Origin: Pempheris klunzingeri
Lineage: Eukaryota; Chordata; Actinopteri; Acropomatiformes; Pempheridae
Assembly (NCBI RefSeq): GCF_042242105.1
Contig: NC_092024.1
Location: forward strand, 9,449,501-9,513,500
Direction of reading: 5' to 3'
DNA length: 64,000 nucleotides
How positions within the stretch are numbered: position 1 is the stretch's first letter; each line of letters starts with the position of its first letter. The position numbers were made by a program, and so were the translations under genes. Shown here piece after piece: positions 45,241-59,500 of the stretch. The notes beneath the pieces were generated by a model that was not told where the DNA came from, did no database searches, and was given only the letters and a program-made list of their open reading frames with translations.

Positions 45241-46139
45241 TGTAAAGCTTTGCTTTTGTTCTGTTTGATTCTAACGTGACCACAAGAAGCCTCAGCACCT
45301 CAAAAGATTAGTCTTTTTTTTTTTTTTTTTTTTTCTGTGTAAATGGGTGTAAATTTCAGTTGACAAGGTGCACTAATTGTCTCTTCTTTGCTGAGAACCC
45401 TTTGATTATGCACATTTACAACATTTAATGGGTTTTCCCTGCTATTTACTACTGAAATGGAAGCAAAGAAGGATGTTTGAGACTTTAATCTTATTTCTGA
45501 ATGCCTAATGAATCGGCACAGAATACTAAATGCCAAAATTTGCATATCACATAATTTCTACCACTGAAGTATTTTACTTTTAACCAAATCTATAATATCT
45601 ATAAATTCAGGTAGATGTGGGTATTTTTAAGTAAATTAGTTCAATGCTCTGGTGTGGAAATTTCAAACCTGACTATTCAGCAGTGATTTAATGTAACAAT
45701 TAGACGATCATAAAAATCTAATTCTCATCATCATTCCCTGCATCAACACGATTGCACTTTTCTTGTGCCAGACTGATGCAACATATAAAGATAAATTGGG
45801 TGCTCCAAAAAATGCTAGACTCCAATTCCCATAATTCAGTCTAGTTTATTCTTCTGTCAGAGCCTCCCTGCCCGAGCTGAGATACACCTGCTGACATCAT
45901 CAGAGTCAGTTTCTTCCTGCAGAACCACAGAAGCCATCCTCTGCTCCTCACCCCTCCCCCTTATGGATGGTTTTTGTTTACCATCAGCACAGCTGCTTGT
46001 TCCTTAAAGATGTCAGTGACACGGACGGAGATTTCTGGCGCCCCCACGCGGCCTGTTTAAAGCACCTTTCTTGCTGTAATAGATCATGCAAAGCAGCATA
46101 TTTGCAGATAACCACCAAAGAGCAGACAGTGCACATGGA
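45241..46139. other. Intergenic, tmem39b to ccdc28b
   Basis: Contains a T run near 45311-45334. No gene recognised. A frame open across 45967-46428 runs through the C tract and is judged spurious. Confidence 0.6.
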
Positions 46140-46167
46140 CCCCCCCCCCCCCCCCCCCCCCCCCCCC
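46140..46167. repeat. Poly(C) run of 28
   Basis: 28 consecutive C bases on the plus strand, about 0.3 kb upstream of the proposed ccdc28b first-exon donor. The complementary G-run can form G-quadruplexes. Exact length may be affected by sequencing error in the homopolymer. Confidence 0.95.
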
Positions 46168-46452
46168 TCATCCTACAGTTCGCTGCACCTGTATGACAGG
46201 CCGCGCTGGGAGCTCAGTGTGGACTGGCCCTTTAAGAAGGATAAAGACGACGTCCCCCCCGCACGAGCCGAGCGCATCGCCGCCGCGCGCTGCACCCCGT
46301 CGGTGGTCCTCGGTGGGGCTGCAGGGCTGATTCAACACCCCCGCGCTTCATTTGAGGACAATTTCCACCAAGTGCACTTTTCTATGAATGGCAGGAGGAG
46401 AAATGTGACGCGGCGCTCGGCCGGTTAGCTGCTTCGGTGCGTTTCTGAGTCG
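46168..46452 (+). promoter_or_regulatory. ccdc28b: ccdc28b CpG promoter and candidate non-coding first exon
   Basis: CpG-dense stretch ending at donor GAGTCG|GTGAGT (exon end 46452). The coding exon begins after a splice acceptor, so a 5' non-coding exon is needed and this is the only CpG-rich candidate nearby. Confidence 0.55.
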
Positions 46453-47822
46453 GTGAGTCTCATCTGTGTCGCTCGTAGACGGTAAATCTGTTTACACGTC
46501 GCCTCCCGCGCTGAATTTAACAACGAAGCGCAACAAACTGCTGCCCGCGTATTGTCCTTTTGTGAGCTTTGCTCCAGTGTTCACACAGAAGAAGCACGGA
46601 GGGATTTCAGAGCGTAAAGTTGCCGTGTTGTGTATCTCTGTAGTGGCCATCTTTGGGCTAAGGAGATAACAGCTACTGTCACACCGGTCTCATCCATTGT
46701 AATGGGTGAAAGCCTTACACAGGCCCAGTCTGTGCTGAGGGGGTCATGGTGGCATTGATGAGCTCTCTTTAATGTGACTAGAAACAACCTCTTCTGCTCC
46801 AATATGCTGGAGGTGTCACTGAACCCAAAATAAACCACCACACATGTAAGTGAACGGCAAACAAGAAACAAATGCAACCCAAAACAGTACAATCTAATGC
46901 TGCACTGCCTTTTAATTTATATAAAAGTGCTGTATTTTTTTACATTGTATAGGTGTCTTTTTTCCTGGTCACTCATTCAGTGTAAATGAATCAGGGTAAA
47001 GCCTTAAGCTCCACTGTCATACCACAATAAGTTCCTTATAATAATAATAATAATAATGCAGTATATTGATTGTCTGCTTGAGCCATCTGTCTGAAAGCTG
47101 TGTACATTAGGTCCATTAGTGTAACATGCAGCACGCTCCTCTAAAGACTCGTGTCCTGCATCTTGGTGCAGAAGCTCAGCCAATTACCTGATCCTGCATT
47201 TCAGTCAGTCGTGTAGTAGAAGATACAAACGACTGCCCACTGCAGTGGAGCTTTCTTGGGATTTCTTGAGCATTTTTTTGTGGTTCGCTTGTTTGTCCTC
47301 TAAGCAGTAATGCGCCCTCCTTCAGTTCACACACATTCTCTAATGTATTTCCACTTTGACGCTGGTCTAAAAATATCTCTCCAGGCTGCTGTTCCACTCC
47401 CACTTTTTACACCAGGGTAGGATTATGAAGAGAAAAAAAAGCCAGACAATTGCTTTCTTTTAAAACTTTCATCTAAATCCAATCCCATTTAGATAGGTAG
47501 ATTAGTCACATAGATTAGTCCTCAGTCTCTTTTAATTAAAATGTAGCAGCACTTCCTCTGATTTAGACTTTTCTGTGACAGATTTAGTGAGGATGCTGTT
47601 AAACTAATTAAAGCATCACTTATTTATTTATTTATTTTTTGGCAGAGTGGAGAGTCCTGAGCAGAAGCACTAATTCTGTCACTGTCCTCTTTTCTCAGGG
47701 AGGGGAAGGCTGCTGGTCTTGGACTACCTACATTCTGTTGTTTCAGGACGTCCTGAACGCCAGCCGGGCAGAGCAGGCGCCCCCTCGTCTCACCCCAGAG
47801 AGCTTCCCCTAAATAGATAATA
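46453..47822 (+). other. ccdc28b: ccdc28b first intron and 5' UTR of exon 2
   Basis: Contains an (ATA)n run near 47037-47057 and no other gene. Acceptors TTTTCTCAG near 47700 and TTGTTTCAG at 47746 can start the exon that carries the ATG at 47823. Confidence 0.5.
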
Positions 47823-50639
<2,817 letters not shown>

Positions 50640-51800
50640 CAGAGTGAGGTGCGGAGCGCGGCGACCACACACTCATCTTCTCCCAACATCTAACCAGTCC
50701 AGGTTGCCATGGCATTGATCCAGCTGCCTTAGTAACAGAATGGAAAGATCCACGGGAGGGGGGCCTATTTTTCCATTTGGTCAGTGAAGCCAGGAGAGCG
50801 ATACAGGGACTCAAAGCAGCCGAGCATTAAATCAACTCTCAACCAAAATCCTAAACCTTATTCATGGCACAAGAAATGGTCAGAGGGCTTATCAACAGCT
50901 GTGTTAGAGGAAATGTGTGTGTTCAAGTTTTCAGCATGTTGTTATGATCGTGGCTCCACTTATTGGTTACATCATTTGGTAACAAATTATTGACTCCAGG
51001 TGCAGTCTTTGGTTCTCTGTCACACAAAGCACATTTCACAGCAGCTGAAGACTTTGTATCATTTCATACTATACCGCCTTGTCTTTTGCATAATTTCAGG
51101 TGTATGTCTCTGTTAGCAAAGGTAAGAAATTTGAGCCATACTTTCGTAGCAGACATGTTTGACCCCTGCCGACAAGGCCACTGTGGTTAGCTCAGAACTT
51201 TAAAGGGAGTTTTCACTTTTGCTATTATTTAGAGTAACACTCCCTCATTTTATATCTTTGCTTTTGATACTGGAAAACAGATTGGATTTAATAATAGCTG
51301 GGTGAACCTTTACGATGGTGAGCATTTTAAAGGGACTATGTGAGGAGACCCAATGTATGAAATGTATGTTTGATTAACTTACACGTGCAAAATGGTTTAT
51401 ATATGTTTTGCCAATGTGCAGATCAGCTACTGTATTTGTTGACACTGATGGTTTAAAGTAACTTTTGAATTGGAGGATTGTCTTTATCTTTTTTTTTGTG
51501 AATGCTGGCCCAGTAGCAGCATGCCCCCAAGCACAAGCCAGCCCCCACCCCCCAATACTGAAGTGCTATAAAAATCACCTAGTGACTCTCATGACGGCAC
51601 ATTCAGAGTAATGCAGCTGGCAGTCATCTCTGTACAGTACACGTTCAAAATGGCAGCTACTTTCATAGAAAAAAGTTTAGGGGTGGAATGATGATTTTGA
51701 GGTGTGCTTTCAAACTCGGCAGTGATGTTCCTTGTACTGATGTACTATTTAATCCCAGACAAGCCAATAAAAGTAACATTAGTGGTCAATCTGAAACATC
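50640..51800 (+). terminator. ccdc28b: ccdc28b 3' UTR and poly(A) signal
   Basis: First good AATAAA after the TGA (50637-50639) is at 51766-51771, giving a UTR of about 1.15 kb. Frames inside are short and unlike known proteins. Confidence 0.5.
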
Positions 51801-51959
51801 AAAGCATGTCGAAGCACGTGTGCATTGAAAAACTAATTCCAAGTCTTTTTTACAGCTTGCTAAGCCTACCTCTTTTCTAAGTCCTTGGCCTGGATCGCCT
51901 CTACAATCAAACAATACGTTTGTCGTTCTAATTACTGCGTCACAGATGTATGCTGTAAT

Positions 51960-52285
51960 GTAGGCTGTAACCTACGATTATTGTCATTATCAATTGATCT
52001 GCGGATTCTTTCCTCAATTTACTTATTTGTTTAGTCTATAAAACATCACAACATACTGAAAAGTGTCCAAGACAGTGTCTTTGAATGTCTTCAAGTGTCC
52101 GACCAACAACCCCAAACCCAACGATTCAATGATGTACCGCAGAGAAACTCAAGAAAGTTTGGACATTTTCTCTCCAAAAACAACTTTTAACAAGTAATCT
52201 GTCATCAAAACAGTTGCTGATTACTTTTGTGGCTGTCAGTTGATTTATGATTTATTGATCAGTATTTGCAGCTCTGCTTCACAGC
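51960..52285 (+). repeat. Fish interspersed repeat (copy 3, near full length)
   Basis: Starts CCTACGATTATTGTCATTAT, passes through TTTAGTCTATAAAACATCAC, AGTGTCCGACCAACAACCCC and TTTGGACATTTTCTCTCC, and ends with CAAAACAGTTGCTGATTACT and TATTTGCAGCTCTG. Same family and orientation as copies at 10.9 and 20.5 kb; the most complete of the three. Confidence 0.7.
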
Positions 52286-53575
52286 CAGTTCCTACTGTTA
52301 TTTTACATATTAAGAGGGGCATTTCACCAGAAAACTGGTTACCATTAGCTTCACACATGAACTAGGAAATACAGAAAACTTGTGAAGAATCTCGTGTATT
52401 CAGTAAATCCAAGCATTAATAAAAGTAAATGAGGCATCTTAAAAGGTATATGTGTGTGTTTCTTGATTATAATTTAATTCACCTTTCACTGTGAGAAGCT
52501 GTAAAGTATAACTGTCAAATGTAGACATTAACAGCTGTGGCTGGTTCCCCTCCACCCCATTTCTAATCCCATTACAATCTGAATGAGGCACCTGGAAGTT
52601 AGTTTTACAGAAATAAAACACTTTATTTATATATCAATCTGTCATTGCTCTTGATCACAAACAAATTCAATATAATTTAACAATAGATGAGTTGAAAGGC
52701 TACTTGAAGACTGGCACTATACTGAGACAGAATCAGATCTGGGTCCTCACTGTTTCTCAGGCGACCGTTGGAGTAAAGCTGAACTCCTTTTCCTTTCACG
52801 CTGCCCAGGAGAACTGCTTCGGACCCCAATCAGTGTTCATATATATCTCCTTAACAACAGTTTGATCCTACCAGAAAGTTTTGGTCATGCAAAAAAGAAA
52901 AAAAAAAAAGACAGACGGTACCAACTCAGCACATCATTAACAGGACTTTTAAACCATTACACAATGGATAAATTAGAAACTGTACCATCATACAGCATAC
53001 GATTACAGATTAAACTAATACTGTGCAAAAACACATTTGAGCTGTACAAAGGTATTTTGTACTATTCTCAATAATCTCAATTCACAAATGTTTAAAACTA
53101 CAGAAGACATTTTAAAAATAGCACATCACATCGGATGAAACATCAAAAATATACAACTTTCAGGTCCCTGTCTTCTTCCTCGTCTTTTTGTGCATTTCAA
53201 TTTTACATTCTGCAATTGTGTCTCTGATTTGTCTACAGTACATGTTTAGTTGATGGAAATAAGCAATGACAATCATGGGATGGTAAAATGTAAAACTTTC
53301 TTTCATGATAATGAGCTACCTTTTCAAAGTGCAAAGAGAGCAGGTTGTGTATGTTTAAGACCTGATGTCAGTATGTTACAATTGTCCAAGCTTCCGTACC
53401 AGAGGAAATCTCACTGAGATAAGAATAAGAGCTCCTAGTTTGAAGGACTTTCTCTTTATTGATATAAAAGTGCAGGCACTATAAGAAATGTACAACATCT
53501 CTGTTTTCAAGTAAGGTCAGTGTTTATATGTTCTTCTCTTCCAACGTCTGGATGTGTTCGGATTCTGTTTTACCT
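52286..53575 (-). terminator. TOGARAM gene 3' UTR and poly(A) signals
   Basis: Minus-strand AATAAA at 53460-53455, about 115 bases beyond the stop, is the likely main signal. A further minus-strand AATAAA at 52627-52622 would extend the UTR by about 0.8 kb. Nothing else recognised between this and ccdc28b. Confidence 0.55.
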
Positions 53576-56500
53576 TTAGGATAAGGTCCTCAAGACCTCG
53601 TTTAAACATTTATGGACATTGGCAGGCTGAGAGGCAGCACAGTCAATCAGGCCGGACCCCATCTGTGTGTAAAGGGCTTGGCACAAGTTGGCAGTAGCAG
53701 CCCTCACGCTGCCGCCCCGGCCATGAATGGTGCCGCTGTGGGTAGAGGTGCCCAGGAGGTGCCACAGCAAGGGCAGCACTTTCTGCTCCACCATCTGGGG
53801 CTTCCGAGGGTAGAGGTCTGTCACAAGAACTGGAAACACCAAGTGAGAAGAAACAAGGTGATGGGGCATTTAAACTAAAGCGAGGGCTGAGACTAAGTCC
53901 TGCTACAGTGTTCAGAATTATTACAACAAACATACCTGCAACCTTTTCAATAAGATCCACCTTTGCTTTGCCGTTTAAAAACTGAGCCTTGGTGCAGAAA
54001 GGCTGAAGAAGAAGTATGTTATCTGTCACGGAAACAAAGAAAATCACAAAGTCACATACAGACAATTCTCCAATTAGACTGAGCCTCCAATTTCACCTCT
54101 TCCAGAAATATCTTAAAATGAGTACCAAGATTTAAGATAAGTGCATTAATAGCTCCAATAGCAGCCGAGTAGATGGCGCTGTTCTTGGAGTTGAGGTGAT
54201 TGTCCACGATTGCTGGGACCAGGATGTTGACCACTTGGGACAGGTTGTCCTTCAACAAGTGGATGATTTTCTGTAGAGACTCGAGGGCATACAGGTTGAC
54301 CTTGCTGTTGGACTCCTGTAGCCTGGCCTTGAAGGCATCGAACACCTGAAAGAACACAAAGGAGAAAGAAAGACATTTGGATGAAACGATGGTAACTGGG
54401 AGCCAAAGCATATGACAAAAAAAAAAAAAGCTAGCACTTACCGGGAATATACTATTGATGACCATGTTGGGGTTGTGCTGGCAGTCAGCTGCTAGCTGGT
54501 CGATTCCCTTGATCCTCTCTCTGAAGTCCTTTGAACCCAGCAGACCTGAGATCTGCTTGATGTATTCGGTCTTGTCTGCAATACTCTGAGTCTGAGATCT
54601 ACAGCTGTAATGGCTGTTAGACTCCCTGTAGATGATGCAGAGTTCATCAGATGGTTCACTTTTATAAACCTGTGAGTAAATTATGAATGATGTACTTCCC
54701 AAACTTTGTTTGATCTTTACATCCACCTGTTGGTCTGATTGAGTGGCTCTCTAGTGAGAGATGAGGCTCTGACTGTACCACTGCCTGGGAGGGAACGTCT
54801 ACCCCTGGCTGACTGGGTGTCTTGCGGCATCTCACCAAGGCCCTTAAAAAACCCCAGCAATCTCCAGGTAAGACGACAGTGTGGACTTAAACAAAAACAC
54901 CAATAATATGCAACGTGTGCAGGAAAAAACACAGTACCTTAGTCTTGAGGGTGAAGACGGTGTCTCTGACAGTCGGCAGGTCTTTGGTGGGGATATATTT
55001 CTCCAGGATCTTGTCAAAGTCAGGGTGGGATGACAGAGACAGCAGCATTCGCCGCCCAAAGTACCTGTGGGTTGAGCCAGTATAGTAGTATGAAGAGAAT
55101 GCAGATATCGTGTAAATCGGTCTTATGTAAACTCTGCTATCTTTGGTCCTGCAGATGTCATGTCCATAAATCAGCTGCTTTGTTTTTCTAGGATGTTTTC
55201 AGATTTCCAAATACATTATTACAAACACTTCATTTGGAGAATTTCCTATAAACCGTGATAAGAGTCATCTGTGTAAACCCGACCATGAATGACATGAACA
55301 TGACATGAATGAGGCCGAATGGCTCCAACCTTTAAAAACCAAGGTGAATACACGTGTAGCAGCTAAAAAAGTGTCCCTACATACTTGGTGATGACATTGT
55401 TTTCACATTGTCCACATCATGGTTTTAAAGCGTTACCATACACTACTACATACCTGGTTTCCTGTGAGGAGTCTTGAGTGAGTTTGGTGATGGCAGGTAA
55501 GATTCTGTCAGTGAGATCTTTACCTCCAGACAAAAGGCGTGCAGCACCAACCTTGTCTACCAGATTGCACAGATGCTGGGCGGTGCATTTTCTCACCACT
55601 GCGTTGAGGTGACTACCAACAGAAGGGAATTCAGCAAGCAATGATCGTTTTTTCAATTATTTGATGTTAAGAATGGTGCATAAGTAGCCGCAAAATGTCC
55701 AAATTATTAGTGTGGTGAAACAGCACACATACTGACCTAAGTCCCCCAGAGAGTAAAGCATTGATGCCACGAGTGGGTGTGCAGTGCTGCACCATGCAGT
55801 CCAGTGCTGCGTCCACATCCTGCCTGATGAAAGCATTACTCTCCCCGGCCTTCTGCAGCAAAGCTTTAACTGTCCCATCCAGCTCCTGGTCCATTGCCTT
55901 CTGCATGTGAGTGTACAGGTCTCCCAGGGTACACACTGCAACCCTGGACACACCTGACCGCAGGTTCTTCACCTGAATAAGACGGACATGATTACTGCCT
56001 CGCCAGAAACAGGATCGTTCCAACCGCACACAACAGAAAACTGAGGTAGATATTAAAGATATCTATCTGACAAAGAATATATACACTGAAAAATGATCTT
56101 CAAAATCAGATATTGGTGTAAAAATCAGGATCAGTTCAAGTTCAAATGGAGTAAACCAGTAAAATTAATACAATTCAAAATGATATATACATTATACTAC
56201 CTCTTGAATGAGAGACAGACAGACATCATGAAGCCTGGCCTGCAGTGTGTCTGAATGGTAGTGAGCCAGACTGCGCAGGAATGTCAGACCCTCGATCTTC
56301 TTCTCCCTGAAGTAAAAATATAAAGATGCAGCTAGTAGCCATTTTCATTGACTTTGTTGACCAAATGTTAAGTTATGGTTCCTGCTAAATATGGTGTATG
56401 ATGAAGGGGGCTGTGCTTGTTTCTACAAAAGTATATAAATGTATAGCTAATAGAAACTGGAATCTCTGTAACTTGATATTTTTCTATTAACACAATTTCT

Positions 56501-59500
56501 AAGCTAATCAATACCTGCAAATGCGTTTTTCATGATATTCTACATTGTTTCAAACCTGTGTAGATGCCCTGGATTTGAGTTATCAGTGTGATGGATCAAA
56601 CCTATTCTGAAACAGTGTGGCTGAAATACTGTAACGTGCAGGTGTGTCTCACCAGTCCTCAGAGCTCAGCAGGTTAAAGCTCTGCGTCAGCGCCAAGTCA
56701 GGCTTGGAAAGTGGACACAGTTCCGGAGGCTCGGAGGGATTTTTCTTGTGACCCACAGTGCCAGGGGACAGCTCATCTAAATGGCCCGTCAGACACCACA
56801 CAACACACAGACACACACAGATTAGGTCTCGTGTTACATCTCTATCAGTCAGAAAACAAGCAGTGTGTGTGGGCGGCGGTGCATTAACAGTAGGCTGTCA
56901 AAACAACACATTGTGGCACATTACCCAAAGCAAACATCTTATTCAGCCATGCTCTGATGGCTCTTGCAGTCTAATTAATGTTATAATGTTTTCTATAAAC
57001 AAAGACCTGTTAAAGCCCTGGTTCATCTATTTATAATGTGGTAGAATACGGCTGAGTTACAAGCCAGCGTCAGACCAACTGAGAGATGACAGATAGCAAC
57101 ATAATAAAGATACACAGTGACATTTTTTGTTTGCTTACAAAAAAAAAACGATGATCCACTAACCTGAGCTGTGGGACAGCGATGGTCGGGTTCTGCTGAG
57201 ACTAGGGGCCCTCCTAAGACGGGACAGGTTTTTGGGGTTGGGGGGAACTGTAGGGGGGCTTGGTTGATGGGGTGGGGTGTAGCACTTGATGGGGCTTTGG
57301 GGTCCTGGTGGGCTGACAGGACTGGTGGGGCTGATAGGGGACTCATCAGAGAGAAGGTCTGCTTTGGTGGAAGTCAGTGTGCTGCCGTTCAGATGCAGAT
57401 CTACATCAGAGCAAATCAACAATTCAAGTCCCTGGATGATTTTATTTCTTTAAAGAACATGAGGATAAAATGAAAAACATCATAGAAAGATCCAAGACAT
57501 ATAGCTGAACAGCTGGGTATGGTTCACAAATGTTTCTCTTGCCTTTGATGATCAATACTCGATTCTCCTCTGTGGGTGAGTCAGACAGCATCTGTCTGAC
57601 TCTGTGGCGAATCTTGTCTCGCGTGTGGTCTCCTTGACTGAGCTGCCCCTCTTGCTGATCCAGACACTGCTGCCGCGTCTTATCCCGGCTAAACCTGGCG
57701 TTCATCCTCTGCTGCATACACATTATTAAAAAACTCACCAAATGGGTCTTTGTGTGATGACCTTCACCATGATTTACCACTGGACAAAGTGTGACTAACC
57801 TTAACCTCATCTGAACGTGGGCTGTCATCACTGTCTAGGTGATTGGCAGTCGGAGCATGGCCGTAAATGCCTGCTGAGGCATCAGTGGGGGGGTTGGCCA
57901 CAGAATCACCCTGCTCAAGTAACGAGGCGACTCCTGGACGGCTGGAGGACGCTGTAGTGCCGAACATGCCTGAGATGCATGGGAGGGATGTTTGCAGTGA
58001 ACTTCAATTATCGGACAGCTGGAAACCAAACATTCTCAACAGCTAAAAGAACCCTTAATTACATCAATTAAAACTATTAAATCCATCAATTATGGGAAAA
58101 AATGCCCACTGCAAAATTTGGCTTTGTTTTTATGTAACTCCTTTCAGTCTGTTGTAAAACAGCACTCGGCCAGAACTGCTTGGCATCCAAACAGAATATT
58201 AGACAACTGAACGATGGATTATGGATGCAAAGTAAAATCTACACAGCCTGACCTCTTCCAATGACTCCTTCAGGCATATCTGTGGCTGGTGAGTTCCTGC
58301 TGCTGTGGCTCTGAGATCCTAAGAATCAAAGCAGAGGAATGCTGATGGGTTTAATTATTTAAGCACGCAAAGTATTAGTACCAGGTAAATCACAGAAAAA
58401 GCTCTGCTCTGTTTGGAGTCACTGCTGACTGACCTTTGGCAGGCTTAAGAGCTCTGACTGATTCACGGAGCGCTGGTTTGACCAATGGCGGGGACGGTCC
58501 TGCTGTCTCTTCCTCAGATTTGATTGTTCCGTTAGAGTAAGTGACTCTCTGCCCAACAACACCTACCTCAGATGACAGTTCATGTCTCTGAGACGATCCT
58601 TTAAAAAAAAGAGAAAACATAGAGATAAAATAAGATAAACTAATCAATAAAACACACTGGGCAAAAACATTTGATCCCTCTTATACCTTGAAGGCTGCTG
58701 AAGTCCATGGACACAGAAGACCTCAGTTTTGCAGAAGGCACTCTTGCAACGCGAGGCTTAACTCCTGAGGAGTTTCTGGGACTGTTAACAGATGCGACAA
58801 GTGAGAAACTATGCTAAAAAAAATGTCTGTTCAACACCATGGTGTGTTTTGACATGTCAACTTGAAAACATCTCATAGATTATCTTAATGACTGTGTTTA
58901 CATTGGGCAACTCTCACATGATCTTAATATTTCTTATAAATGACTGCTAAAGATGCATCAACATCCAATCACATCATCTAGTCTACAAGAGGAATCTAGC
59001 GAAAGCACAAAACTTTTATTATAATGTGAAGTTGTTGTGAAGTTGTAAGTATGGGTCTACTTTTGACAGACAGTGATGGAGGGACTTCAAAAGCAAAAGA
59101 AATGCAAAATGTAGCAAAACGTGGATCCTTTACCTGGTTTTGATGCCACTGAAGCTGGAGTTGGCGACTGAGCTCAAACTGTAAAGACCACTCTCGCTGG
59201 CTGAACTGGTAAGCATCGGAGAGGTTTGTGATGATGAGTCCAGAAAGGGGCCCAGCCTCACAGCTGAGTCAGGGCTGTCTGGATCTGGATCTGAACTGCT
59301 AAGGCTCGCTTTGGCCCTCTTCTTGGCAGCACTGTTGCGCAACGAGCGCAGGGAGTTCAGCATCTGTGAGCAACACACAAATTGACACATTTGAGCATGG
59401 AGAGGAGAGGAACATTAGCCAAACAGGCTCTGGACTAGCAGAACTTGCTGTGTCCTGTATTTTCCACCTGAGTCTTTCTAAGGATAGGATAGGATAGGAT

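Noticed and set aside
45967-46428. 153-codon plus-strand frame upstream of ccdc28b
   Set aside because: Length depends on reading the poly(C) run as polyproline, it begins at a non-promoter position, and it overlaps the CpG promoter. No homology recognised.
54052-54726. 224-codon uninterrupted minus-strand frame
   Set aside because: Reads through two real introns of the TOGARAM gene; the spliced model with correct phases reproduces the family sequence better.
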